Positions 1 to 7,264 of a stretch of DNA of 15,776 nucleotides are shown here, piece by piece (within the stretch, counting starts at the first letter, position 1; every line of letters begins with the position of its first letter). The stretch is taken from the NCBI GenBank assembly GCA_943323725.2, contig CALPIW020000010.1:1-15776 (forward strand), read 5' to 3'. The notes under the pieces were generated by a model. That model saw only the letters and a program-made list of their open reading frames with translations, was not told the DNA's origin and searched no databases. The DNA comes from Polynucleobacter meluiroseus. GTDB lineage: Bacteria > Verrucomicrobiota > Verrucomicrobiia > Opitutales > UBA953. Made by a program: the position numbers and the translations under genes.

Positions 1-83
1 AGGTCGGAAGCGCCGGCCTCCACCTTGGACTGGTCGTCGAGCGCCCAGAGTGGGATCGCGAAGTTATGTTCCAGGTCGGCCAT
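1..83 (-). CDS. Start of unidentified protein (partial, runs off window)
   Basis: An ATG on the minus strand opens a frame that stays open to the window edge and gives 27 residues beginning MADLEHNFAIPLW. It begins 22 bases after the purA stop codon on the same strand, which fits a following gene in the same transcription unit. No Shine-Dalgarno sequence is visible, but that is also true of most starts here. There are too few residues to recognise a family. It could be a chance open frame, since stops are rare at this GC content. Confidence 0.4.
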   Translation of the reverse strand, partial: MADLEHNFAIPLWALDDQSKVEAGASD

Positions 84-105
84 CGGCGCGGCGGCGGAAT
101 GGTCG

Positions 106-1653
106 TCAGGCCAGCTTGATCAGCTCGGCCGTCGCGGGCACGTCGGAGATGATCTGGTCGGGGTCCGGACCGACGCCGATGTAGCGGAGGTTCGGGAGGT
201 AGGGCAGGGAGCCGCCGCGCGAGGCGAGGCGGACGATCTCGGCCATGGTGAAGGCCACGTAGCGACGGGCTTCGGCCGGCAGCTGGGCGTACGAGCGGAC
301 CTTCGTGATGTCCGCCGTCCAGCCGGGCAGGGTGGCGTAGATCGGCTGGAGCGTGCGGCGCACCGCGTCATTGCGAGGGACGCCGGAGACGACCTTGCCG
401 GCCGCGTCGCGGTAGCCCGTGCAGACGAGCAGGTCGCCGCCCTTCCACTCGCCGTGGGGCGAGAGGGCGTCGAGCTTGTTGAGGACGATGTCGTCGTAGC
501 CGCCGTAGCGGAGGGCGTCGGCCTTCTCGACCAGGTCGGACCAGCCGACCATGCGCTGACGGCCGGTGCTCGTGCCGAACTCCAGCTTCGCGAGGGCGCG
601 CTGGAGCGGGTGCTCTTCCGGCATCTTCGTCAGGAAGACGTGCGTGCCGACCTTCGTGTCGTAGGCCTTGCAGCAGCCGACCGTGTGGATCGCCTGGACC
701 GGGATGCCGGCGGACTGGAAGAATTCTGGCGTGTAAGTGTGGGAGGCCGTGACGTTCGGGGCGAAGCCCGCGCGCTTGTCGAGCCAGTAGGCCTGACCGA
801 ACTCGCCGATGATGCGGCGATTGGCGGCGAGGTCGCCCAGGATGCGTTCGCGGACGTCACCGATCGCGTGGGCGAGGGCGGCGCCGGCCTGCCAGTAACA
901 GTCGAGGACGGCGGCGTGGTCGAAGGTGAAGGGCTCCTTGCCGGCGAAACGGGTGAAGTCGAACTCCGCGGCCGTGAAGACGCCGGATTCGATGGCGCCC
1001 TTGTTGGCGCGCAGTTCCGCTTCGGTGAGCTTGGCGAAGAGGCCGGCCCACTTCTCGGGCGAGAGTTTGCAGACGTCGCGCACGATCGAGGCCGCGCGGT
1101 TAAGACGGGCCGAGAGGCGGACGGCGTAGTCGGCCTTCGCGCCGAGGAACTCCGAGTAATGGATCTGGAACTGGCCGACTTCGTCGGCGTAGGCCGGCGT
1201 GATGCCGCGGCCCGTGGAACCGCGGGCCTCGTGACCGAGCACGTTGACGCGGTAGTCTTCCCAGGCCAGGTCGAGGATGCGGTGCGAGACGTCGCTGATC
1301 ATGCAACGTTCGTCGATGAGCAGGCGGTTGAGCACCGGGATGCCGATCTTCTCAAGGGGCAGGGCTTCCCAGAGGGCCTTGCGCGGGTCGGCGACGACGC
1401 CGGCGCCGAGGGCGAGGCAGGCCACGTCGTGTTCGGCGACGCCGCCCGGGAGCAGGTTGAGTTTCAGGCCGGCGACCGTGTGGCCGGAGTTGGCGCCGCC
1501 GTTGACCTTGAGCACCGTGCCGACGACGTCGCGACGGCCGGTCAGGGACTGCAGTTCGCGGACGATCTCCGGGATGAGGCGGCCCTTGCCTTCGTCTCCC
1601 ATGCTGATGCCGACGTCGGCGATGAGGTTGCTCTTAAAGGAGGTGAGTGCCAT
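106..1653 (-). CDS. purA: Adenylosuccinate synthetase, long divergent form
   Basis: PurA catalyses the GTP-dependent joining of aspartate to IMP, the first committed step from IMP to AMP, in the cytoplasm. Family motifs seen are the N-terminal GDEGKG loop (residues 19-24, with the catalytic Asp at 20), NGGANSGHTV (51-60, catalytic His58), GSTGRGITPAYADE (145-158, IMP binding), EFGTSTGRQR (358-367), LNKLDALS (391-398, guanine recognition) and GVGPDPDQII near the C-terminus. At 515 residues it is much longer than the usual roughly 430. The block normally reading like GTYPFVTSSN is replaced around 285-306 by a sequence containing PNVTASHT. The retained Asp argues against the phage PurZ branch. 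The ATG is the only start in frame close to the first motif, and no SD precedes it. It lies 63 bases after the TPR gene on the same strand. Confidence 0.93.
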   Translation of the reverse strand: MALTSFKSNLIADVGISMGDEGKGRLIPEIVRELQSLTGRRDVVGTVLKVNGGANSGHTVAGLKLNLLPGGVAEHDVACLALGAGVVADPRKALWEALPLEKIGIPVLNRLLIDERCMISDVSHRILDLAWEDYRVNVLGHEARGSTGRGITPAYADEVGQFQIHYSEFLGAKADYAVRLSARLNRAASIVRDVCKLSPEKWAGLFAKLTEAELRANKGAIESGVFTAAEFDFTRFAGKEPFTFDHAAVLDCYWQAGAALAHAIGDVRERILGDLAANRRIIGEFGQAYWLDKRAGFAPNVTASHTYTPEFFQSAGIPVQAIHTVGCCKAYDTKVGTHVFLTKMPEEHPLQRALAKLEFGTSTGRQRMVGWSDLVEKADALRYGGYDDIVLNKLDALSPHGEWKGGDLLVCTGYRDAAGKVVSGVPRNDAVRRTLQPIYATLPGWTADITKVRSYAQLPAEARRYVAFTMAEIVRLASRGGSLPYLPNLRYIGVGPDPDQIISDVPATAELIKLA

Positions 1654-1716
1654 GGGCAGGAAAGGGGAGGCGGGCGGGTTGAGCCGTCCGCAATGGATGA
1701 AAGACGGTGGGTGGGC

Positions 1717-3120
1717 TTAGGCCGTGGCGCCCTTCTGGCGTTCGTAGAAGTCGTTGATCTTCTTGGCGACGTCGCGGTAACCCGAGTCGGCCATGTAGAT
1801 GATCTTGTATTCGTCGACGGCTTCCTTGGCCTTGCCCATCTTCTCGAAGGTGTCGCCGAGGGCGTAGATGATCTCCTTCTTCAGGTCGTTCATCAGCTGG
1901 ACTTCGCTCTTGGCGGTCGTGAGCTGCTCGACCGCGAGGTCGTACTTGCCGCCCTGCGAGAAGGCGCGGCCGATCGCGAGGAGGGCCGGCTGGCGGAACT
2001 TCGGGTTGCGCTGCGCGTACTGGAGCTGCTGGACGGCTTCGTCGAGGCGGTTGGCGGCGAGGAGGAGCGTGCCGAGCTCGTGGCGGTAGGAGAAGTCGTT
2101 CGGGTAGCGTTCGACGAGCGTGATGGAGGTCTTGAGGCGGAAGTCGGCGAGCTCGGTCTCGTTCTTGGCGAGGGCGTCCTTGCTGGCGGCGTCGGCGGGG
2201 CTGGCCGCGATGGCCTCGCGCAGCTGCTTGGAGATGCGGTCGTAGCGGCGGATGATCAGGTCGCTTTCCTGGCGCTCGAGGGAGGTGTCCGCCTTGCCCT
2301 GGCTCGTGACGCGGCCGCGCTGCAACCAGGCGATGGCGCTGTCGAGGTCTTCGGCGATGAGGAACATGCGCACGATCTCGCGGTAAAGGTCGAGGCTGTC
2401 CGGGGCGGCCTGGATCTTCTGGGCCAGTTCGGCGGCCTGCGCGAGGGCGGTGGCGGAGTCGGTGACGGTGCGGGAGGCCTGGTCGAGGCGCAGGGCTTCG
2501 TCCTTGTCCTTGAGCTTGGACTGGAAGTCGCCTTTGTCCTCCCAGTTGCCTTTCTTCATCGTCTTGCTGACGGAAGCCTTGCGGACGACTTCCTGGAGGT
2601 CGCCGTTGCCGGGGAAGAGCTTGAGGCCGCGGTCGGCCGCGGCGAGGGACTGGTCGTATTCGCCGCCGGCGATCCAGGCGTTGGCGAGGTCGACGAAGTG
2701 CTGGACCTGGCTGGGCTCGTTGGTCGCGAGTTCTTCGTACGCGAAGGCGGCGAGCTCATGGAAGCCGAGCTTCAGGCCGGCGAGGGCGAGGGTCTTGTTG
2801 GCGTTGGCGTCGGTCGGCTTCTTGGCGAGGGCTTCTTCGGCGGCGGCGATGGCGGCCACGGGGTCGGCTTCGACGGCCTTGGCGACTTTGCCGGAGGAGA
2901 GGGCGCTGGTCAGGCCGTCAAAGAGGCCCTTCTTGGTGCCGAGCATCGCCTTCTGGGCCTTGCGCAGGCTGCGGCGCACGTCGATGCAGCCGGGATTACG
3001 GGCCAGGATGCCGGAGAGGACTTCCACGGCATACTGGGGGTTTGTCTTCAGTTGCTGGTCGGCGGCCGTGATCTGTTTCTGGAGCCGGGGATCGAGCTCG
3101 GTAAGGGCGACTTTTTTCAT
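1717..3120 (-). CDS. Tetratricopeptide-repeat protein, soluble
   Basis: A 467-residue alpha-helical protein with TPR-like helix pairs, clearest at about residues 136-170 (ending in a run with LKLFPGNGD), 341-373 (NDFSYRHELGTLLLAANRLDEAV), 377-400 and 415-447 (ALGDTFEKMGKAKEAVDEY). A lysine- and aspartate-rich segment at about 187-210 interrupts the helices. There is no signal peptide or membrane segment, so it is probably cytoplasmic and acts as a protein-protein scaffold. No enzyme motif is seen and no partner can be named. The start ATG follows an AT-rich leader without an SD. purA follows on the same strand 63 bases later, so the two may be co-transcribed. Assignment as a TPR protein is firm; the role is unknown. 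Confidence 0.85.
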   Translation of the reverse strand: MKKVALTELDPRLQKQITAADQQLKTNPQYAVEVLSGILARNPGCIDVRRSLRKAQKAMLGTKKGLFDGLTSALSSGKVAKAVEADPVAAIAAAEEALAKKPTDANANKTLALAGLKLGFHELAAFAYEELATNEPSQVQHFVDLANAWIAGGEYDQSLAAADRGLKLFPGNGDLQEVVRKASVSKTMKKGNWEDKGDFQSKLKDKDEALRLDQASRTVTDSATALAQAAELAQKIQAAPDSLDLYREIVRMFLIAEDLDSAIAWLQRGRVTSQGKADTSLERQESDLIIRRYDRISKQLREAIAASPADAASKDALAKNETELADFRLKTSITLVERYPNDFSYRHELGTLLLAANRLDEAVQQLQYAQRNPKFRQPALLAIGRAFSQGGKYDLAVEQLTTAKSEVQLMNDLKKEIIYALGDTFEKMGKAKEAVDEYKIIYMADSGYRDVAKKINDFYERQKGATA

Positions 3121-3133
3121 GGATAAATGGGCT

Positions 3134-3177
3134 GATTGACCTTCGAAAACTGACCTTGGCTGGTGAGGTGGTCAATC
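3134..3177. repeat. 8-bp inverted repeat between SET and TPR genes
   Basis: GATTGACC at 3134-3141 is matched exactly by GGTCAATC at 3170-3177, 28 bases apart. The right arm overlaps the stop codon of the SET gene and the left arm lies in the leader of the TPR gene. TGACCTT also occurs twice as a direct repeat (3137-3143 and 3151-3157). No T-run follows, so a Rho-independent terminator is unlikely. An operator or promoter element of the TPR gene is possible. Confidence 0.35.
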
Positions 3178-3633
3178 CCTTGGACGTGAAAAACGCAGGT
3201 GTCGGCGCAGGGCCGGGCGGAGCGGGGCGGCGATGATCCGGCCGATGCAGCCGGAGGCCCGGCAGGCGCATGGGTTGAAGAGGCTTTCGGCCAAGGAAAA
3301 ACCATAATCAAAGGTGATTTCCTCCCCGGCCCGCAGGGGGCGGAGGCTCGTCAGCCAGGCCCCCTCGGCGGCGCCGTGCCAGATGAGTTCCGCGTTGGGT
3401 TCGCAGGAGTGGTTGGCCCAGCGGGCGGGGTTGTCGGGGCCGGACCCGTCGAGCCAGAGCCCGGCGGCCACTTCCAAGGCGAAGACCTCGCCGGTCTCCG
3501 GCCGGACGGGCGGGGTCGTGGTCGTCGGTCCGCGGTACGGAGCGAGCCGTTCGCCGGCGACGAAATCCCGGCGGGCGAAGAGTCCTCGGCCGGCGATCGC
3601 GGAGGGGCGCGTCTCGACGACGTCCTCGCTCAT
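3172..3633 (-). CDS. SET-domain protein (putative lysine methyltransferase)
   Basis: SET proteins transfer a methyl group from S-adenosylmethionine to protein lysines. This 153-residue protein is essentially one SET domain plus post-SET. It shows GRGLFA (15-20, SAM-binding start), RWANHSCEPNA (71-81, the NHSCxPN pseudoknot core), EEITFDYGF (104-112, with the conserved tyrosine) and a C-terminal cysteine cluster CACRASGCIG (122-130) like the post-SET zinc site, which normally completes with a cysteine from the NHSC loop (Cys77). The C-terminus is arginine-rich. Its ATG overlaps the gpsA stop in ATGA (3630-3633), implying translational coupling. The substrate is unknown; nothing in the neighbours identifies one. 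Confidence 0.88.
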   Translation of the reverse strand: MSEDVVETRPSAIAGRGLFARRDFVAGERLAPYRGPTTTTPPVRPETGEVFALEVAAGLWLDGSGPDNPARWANHSCEPNAELIWHGAAEGAWLTSLRPLRAGEEITFDYGFSLAESLFNPCACRASGCIGRIIAAPLRPALRRHLRFSRPRD

Positions 3634-4631
3634 GCCTCCGGACGGAGGTCGCGGGTCATCAAGGCGACGACCCCGGCGCGCGGGTCGAGCCCCTTGTAAA
3701 GGATCGCGTGCAGGCAGAAAAGGATCGGGGCGGTGAGGCCGCGGCTGGTCGCGAGCTTCGAGAGCGCTTCGGCGGCGCGATGGCCTTCGACGGCTTCCTT
3801 GCGCGCGGCGAGGGCGGCGAGGGTGCCTTGCGGATCCTTGGCCAGCTGTTCGCCGAGCGAGCGGTTACGGCTCCATGAGCCATGGGCCGTGGCCATGAGG
3901 TCGCCGACGCCGCCGAGTCCGAGGAAGGTTTCCGGGCGCGCACCGAGCGCTTCGCCGAGGCGGGTCATCTCCTGGAGCGAGCGCGTCAGCATCGCCGCCT
4001 TGGCGTTGGAGCCGAGGCCGAGTCCGTCGCAGAGTCCGGCCCCGAGGGCGTAGACGTTCTTGAGCGTGCCGCCGATCTCGACGCCGACGAGGTCGGTCGA
4101 GGTGTAAGCGCGCAGGGTCGGTCCGCTCACGGCCGCCTGGACTTCTTTCATCAGGGCATCGCCGGCGGTGGAAGCCAGCACGAGCGCCGTGGGCAGCCCT
4201 TGCGCGACTTCATCAGCGTTGCTCGGTCCGCTCAGCGTGGCGACGGGAAGGTCGCCGAAGGCCGCGGCCATGAGTTCCGAGGGCCGGCGCAGGGTGGCGA
4301 GGTCCAGGCCTTTGCAGAGGGAGATCGCCATCTTGGCGCCCGAGCCGCGGACGGCGGGGCCGATCGCGGCGAGCAGTTCCGGCAGGCCTTTGGAAGGGCA
4401 GGCGAGGAAGACCAGGTCGGCGTCCATCAGCGCCGGCAGCGGCTCGAGTCCGATCTGGATCGAATCATCAAGGCGATGGCCGGGCAGGTAATCGGTGTTC
4501 TCGCGCGTGGTGGCGAGGGCGAGGGCTTGTTCGGCGCGACGCGGCACGAGCGTGACGGTCTGGCCTTGGCGGGCGAGGTGGATCGCCATGGCCGTACCCC
4601 AGCCGCCGGCTCCGAAGATGACGCAGTTCAT
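3630..4631 (-). CDS. gpsA: NAD(P)-dependent glycerol-3-phosphate dehydrogenase
   Basis: GpsA reduces dihydroxyacetone phosphate to sn-glycerol 3-phosphate, the backbone for phospholipid synthesis, in the cytoplasm. Motifs are the Rossmann loop GAGGWGTA (7-14), CKGL (106-109), SGPSNADEVA (134-143), VEIGGTLKNVYALGAGL (184-200, with catalytic Lys191), GSNAKAAMLTR (207-217) and GGVGDLMATAHGSWSRNRSLG (240-260). Length is 333 residues, normal for the family. The open frame extends much further upstream inside panB, but the ATG at 4631 is chosen because the Rossmann motif starts six residues later and it forms an ATGA overlap with the panB stop. The SET gene follows with another ATGA overlap, so the three are probably translated as one coupled unit. 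Confidence 0.96.
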   Translation of the reverse strand: MNCVIFGAGGWGTAMAIHLARQGQTVTLVPRRAEQALALATTRENTDYLPGHRLDDSIQIGLEPLPALMDADLVFLACPSKGLPELLAAIGPAVRGSGAKMAISLCKGLDLATLRRPSELMAAAFGDLPVATLSGPSNADEVAQGLPTALVLASTAGDALMKEVQAAVSGPTLRAYTSTDLVGVEIGGTLKNVYALGAGLCDGLGLGSNAKAAMLTRSLQEMTRLGEALGARPETFLGLGGVGDLMATAHGSWSRNRSLGEQLAKDPQGTLAALAARKEAVEGHRAAEALSKLATSRGLTAPILFCLHAILYKGLDPRAGVVALMTRDLRPEA

Positions 4632-5395
4632 TTGGATTTCTTGGTGCGCACCTTGGCGGCCCAGCGGCGGACGGCCGCGACCGCGTCGCGGTGCAGGTTG
4701 GCTTCCGGTCGGGCGAAGGGCGGCGGTTCGGGCGTGAGGCCGAGCAGGTCGTGGATGACGAGGATCTGGCCGTCGCAGCCGCGACCGGAACCGATGCCGA
4801 TCGTCGGGACGGGCACCGCCTCGGTGATCTTCGGCATGAAGGTTTCGTCCACGCACTCGACGACCATCGCGAAAGCGCCCGCGGCGGCGACCGCCTGGGC
4901 GTCGATGAGGATCTTCTTCTGGTCTTCGGACGTCAGGCCGCGGCGACGATAGCCGGCGGAGTGGACGCGCTGGGGAAGCATGCCGACATGGCCCATCACC
5001 GGGATGCCGGCGTCGACGAGCCGGGCGATCGCCGGGGCGAGGGAGGCGCCGCCTTCGATCTTCACCGCCTTGACGCCGCCTTCCTGGAGGAAGCGACGGC
5101 AATAGCCGAGGAGCTTCGGAAAACTGTCGTGCGCCAGGCCGAAGGGCAGGTCGCCGACCACGAGCGCTTCGGTCTTCGCGCGGACGACCGCGGCGGAGTG
5201 GTGGATCATCATGTCCAGGGTGACCCCGACCGTATCGGGTAAGCCGAGGACCACGTTGCCGAGGGAGTCGCCGACGAGGATGAGGTCGGCGCCGCCGGCG
5301 TCCGCGATGCGGGCCGTGCTCACATCGTAGGCGGTCAGGCAGACGATGGGCCGGACGCCTTTGAGGGCGCGGAGGGACCGGGTGGTGGACTTCAC
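4628..5395 (-). CDS. panB: 3-methyl-2-oxobutanoate hydroxymethyltransferase
   Basis: PanB transfers a hydroxymethyl group from methylene-tetrahydrofolate to alpha-ketoisovalerate, giving ketopantoate on the pathway to pantothenate and CoA. Motifs are LTAYD (20-24), VGDSLGNVVLG (41-51, metal ligand Asp43), GDLPF (81-85, Asp82), VKIEGG (111-116), GHVGMLPQ (135-142), VECVD (179-183, Glu180 at the catalytic position) and TIGIGSGRGCDGQILVIHD (198-216). Length is 255 residues, typical of the family. The start codon is GTG: a stop lies four codons upstream in frame, so no earlier start exists. No clear SD is seen. It is the first gene of the panB-gpsA-SET chain. Confidence 0.96.
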   Translation of the reverse strand: MKSTTRSLRALKGVRPIVCLTAYDVSTARIADAGGADLILVGDSLGNVVLGLPDTVGVTLDMMIHHSAAVVRAKTEALVVGDLPFGLAHDSFPKLLGYCRRFLQEGGVKAVKIEGGASLAPAIARLVDAGIPVMGHVGMLPQRVHSAGYRRRGLTSEDQKKILIDAQAVAAAGAFAMVVECVDETFMPKITEAVPVPTIGIGSGRGCDGQILVIHDLLGLTPEPPPFARPEANLHRDAVAAVRRWAAKVRTKKSK

Positions 5396-5404
5396 GCCTT
5401 GGGC

Positions 5405-5440
5405 TTACCCAGAGACGCTCCGCTTGTAAAGCGTGGGTAA
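5405..5440. repeat. Nested inverted repeats between panB and small membrane gene
   Basis: The outer arms TTACCCA (5405-5411) and TGGGTAA (5434-5440) match exactly over 7 bases. Inside, CGCTT (5421-5425) and AAGCG (5429-5433) form a perfect 5-bp hairpin with a 3-base loop, and ACGCT (5415-5419) could pair with the same right arm. The element sits in the 63-bp divergent space between panB and the small plus-strand gene, so it is suited to an operator or a leader structure. No T-run follows, so terminator function is unlikely. Confidence 0.4.
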
Positions 5441-5458
5441 AGGGTGTAAGGTGCCGGG

Positions 5459-5722
5459 GTGTGGCGTCGCTTCCTCAGCCTGTTCCGTAGGCCCGACTAT
5501 CGGGTCAACGCGTACGCGCACCCCGATCTCTCGTCGCAGACCCGGCTGGCCTGGCATGCGCGCCTGAAACTCCTGCTGAGCGCCCGCCGCGGACTGGATC
5601 ACGCGGATGAGACGCCGGTGCTCTGGGCTCGTCACCGCAAGTGGCTGCTCCTCGTCCTCGGAGCGCTGCTCGCTTGGTTTCTCGTCGAAAGCGCCGCGGG
5701 CTGGGGTTTCTACGAAGGCTGA
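5459..5722 (+). CDS. Small single-pass membrane protein, unknown function
   Basis: An 87-residue frame starting at GTG, with a possible ribosome site TAAGGTG at 5447-5453 about five bases upstream. The first 60 residues are basic and hydrophilic. Residues 62-77 (WLLLVLGALLAWFLVE) form one hydrophobic helix right after the basic run WARHRK, which predicts a cytoplasmic N-terminus and a short outside tail ending GWGFYEG. Third codon positions are mostly G or C in this frame, as expected of a real gene, and no other frame explains this stretch. It is divergent from panB and converges on lpxI with 13 bases between. I recognise no family. Confidence 0.6.
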   Translation: MWRRFLSLFRRPDYRVNAYAHPDLSSQTRLAWHARLKLLLSARRGLDHADETPVLWARHRKWLLLVLGALLAWFLVESAAGWGFYEG

Positions 5723-5735
5723 GCCGACGCGGACC

Positions 5736-6590
5736 TCAGGCCGGTCCGAAGCCGAAGAGATCGACGCCGAGCTGCTTGGCGCGCGCGATCACGGCGGGCT
5801 TGTCGATCAGGATGACCGCGTCGGCCTCGAGCGCGGCCTTCGCCACGCCGCCTTCGGCCATGCTCTCGAGCGTCTTCACGCCGAAGCAGGGAACGTCGAA
5901 GCGCCAGTCCTGCGCGTGCTTCGAGGTCTTGGTGAGCAGCATCTCCTTGCCGCCGGTGGCGGCGCAGCGGCGGAGCATGTTGTCGGTCCCTTCGAAAGCT
6001 TCGACGGCGATGACGGTGCCTTTCGCCGTGACGACGGATTGGCCGACGTCGAGGCGGGCCATCTCGCGGGCCATGCGCGTGCCGAATGCCAACTGATCGT
6101 CGGCGATGCCGCAGACCCAGCCGGTCATGCAGCCGGGCGAGGCGAGGTGGTCGTCGAGGAAGACGCGCGCGTCGAGCATGCGGACGCCGACCTTCTCGAT
6201 CTCGGCGGAGATCGCCCCGAAGATCGTCTCGGCGTTGCGCTCCTTGAGCGAGGCCATGAGCGCGATGAGCTTCAGGTCGGGCACCATGCCCGTGAAGAGT
6301 TTGCGCGGCGTGACCTGGCCGGCCATGACCGCGCCGGCCGCGCCGAGTTCCTGGAGGGCGTCGAGCATCTGGCCGAGCTTGCCGACGGGGATCGCGCGAT
6401 GGTCGGCCGGGTCGAAGGCGGCGATGAGGGCCGGGTCGGTCTCTTCTTCGAAGGACACCAGCTTGATCTTGGCGCCGCGGGCGCGGGCGCACTCGACGAG
6501 GAGGGCGGGGTAGCGGCCTTTGCCGGCGATCACCACGACGGTCTGCGACGGAGCGAAGTCCGGTGGGAGGAATCGGGAGGCGACCGCCAT
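5736..6590 (-). CDS. lpxI: UDP-2,3-diacylglucosamine pyrophosphatase LpxI
   Basis: LpxI hydrolyses UDP-2,3-diacylglucosamine to lipid X and UMP in lipid A synthesis; it replaces LpxH in many diderm bacteria. Seen in the 284 residues are IAGKGRYP near the N-terminus (21-28), AGQV (90-93), GTVIAVEAFEGTDNMLRR (191-208) and a block containing KTSKHAQDWRFDVPCFGVKT (221-240), all characteristic of the family once called DUF1009. The frame continues upstream through the nadD region, but the ATG at 6590 is chosen because it gives normal family length and leaves a plausible 81-bp divergent promoter space. No SD is visible. Its presence implies an LPS-bearing outer membrane. Confidence 0.92.
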   Translation of the reverse strand: MAVASRFLPPDFAPSQTVVVIAGKGRYPALLVECARARGAKIKLVSFEEETDPALIAAFDPADHRAIPVGKLGQMLDALQELGAAGAVMAGQVTPRKLFTGMVPDLKLIALMASLKERNAETIFGAISAEIEKVGVRMLDARVFLDDHLASPGCMTGWVCGIADDQLAFGTRMAREMARLDVGQSVVTAKGTVIAVEAFEGTDNMLRRCAATGGKEMLLTKTSKHAQDWRFDVPCFGVKTLESMAEGGVAKAALEADAVILIDKPAVIARAKQLGVDLFGFGPA

Positions 6591-6659
6591 GGAGGCAGTG
6601 TTTCGCCGGAGAGGCTCGGGCTCAAGCCTGCTTTGGGTTGCCACGGGCCCCGCGCCGGA

Positions 6660-6670
6660 ACGTAATACGT
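6660..6670. repeat. Odd palindrome ACGTA-A-TACGT before nadD
   Basis: An 11-base perfect palindrome around a central A ends one base before the nadD ATG, inside the 81-bp divergent lpxI-nadD space. It occupies the place where an SD would normally be. It could be a protein-binding site, but it is short enough to be chance. Confidence 0.25.
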
Positions 6671-6671
6671 C

Positions 6672-7262
6672 ATGCCTGCTGCCATCGGCATCCTGGGTGG
6701 GACTTTCGATCCTCCGCATGCCGGACATGTGGCGGCGGCCGTGGCCGCGCATAAGCAGCTCGGCCTCGACGAGGTCCGTGTCATCCCCGCGGGTCAGGCC
6801 CCCTTGCGCGCCGGCGCCCCGGTGGCGTCCGCCGCCGACCGCGTCACGATGTGCCGGCTCGCTTTCGCGGAGCATCCGTGGGCCGTCATCGACGAACGGG
6901 AGACCCTTCGCACCGGTACCAGTTGGTCCGTCGATACCGCCCGCGAACTCGCCCGCGAGCACCCGGATGCCTTGCGGATCTGGATCCTTGGCGCGGACCA
7001 GCTCGCCCGGCTCGACCGCTGGAAGGACGTCGGCGAACTCTGCAGTCTCGTCGAGTTCGCCGTCCTGTCGCGTGACGGTATCACGACCTTGCCGCCGGCT
7101 TCCCTGGCCGCGGTCATCCGCCTGACGGTGCTGCAGGCTCCGCCGGTGCAGGTTTCCTCGACCGCGCTGCGCGAAGCCTTGCGCCGCGGTGATTCGCCCC
7201 GAAACGGCTTGCCCCTAGGGGTCGCCCGCCACATCGATGAGCGCTCCCTTTACCAAGCCTGA
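6672..7262 (+). CDS. nadD: Nicotinate-nucleotide adenylyltransferase
   Basis: NadD joins nicotinate mononucleotide with ATP to form nicotinate adenine dinucleotide in NAD synthesis. The 196-residue protein shows the nucleotidyltransferase signature GGTFDPPHAGH (9-19), the PLR segment at 44-46, WILGADQLARLDRWKDV (104-120), typical of NadD, and VSSTALREALRRG (161-173), the second ATP-binding signature. Length is normal. The ATG lies five codons before the first beta strand; no SD is seen. rsfS starts two bases after the stop, the widely conserved nadD-rsfS pairing. lpxI diverges from it. Confidence 0.95.
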   Translation: MPAAIGILGGTFDPPHAGHVAAAVAAHKQLGLDEVRVIPAGQAPLRAGAPVASAADRVTMCRLAFAEHPWAVIDERETLRTGTSWSVDTARELAREHPDALRIWILGADQLARLDRWKDVGELCSLVEFAVLSRDGITTLPPASLAAVIRLTVLQAPPVQVSSTALREALRRGDSPRNGLPLGVARHIDERSLYQA

Positions 7263-7264
7263 CC

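Noticed and set aside
1637..1720. Strong SD-like AAAGGAGGTGA before an ATG at 1652 on the plus strand (22 codons)
   Set aside because: The SD-like bases are the reverse complement of codons for residues 2-6 of PurA. The peptide is short, unrelated to anything, and points against the local genes.
25..3126. 1033-residue open frame on the plus strand
   Set aside because: It lies antisense to purA and the TPR gene, whose protein families are clear. It is rich in Gly, Ala, Val, Glu, Arg and Asp with no motifs, as expected of the mirror frame of a GC-rich gene.
4632..5102. N-terminal extension of gpsA by 157 codons
   Set aside because: The extended part is an Arg/Pro-rich shadow of panB. The Rossmann motif and the ATGA overlap fix the start at 4631.
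5731..5747. GGACC/GGTCC hairpin at the lpxI 3' end as bidirectional terminator
   Set aside because: Five base pairs, overlaps the lpxI stop codon and has no T-run on either side.
6591..6962. N-terminal extension of lpxI
   Set aside because: It would overlap nadD antisense and adds residues with no family resemblance.
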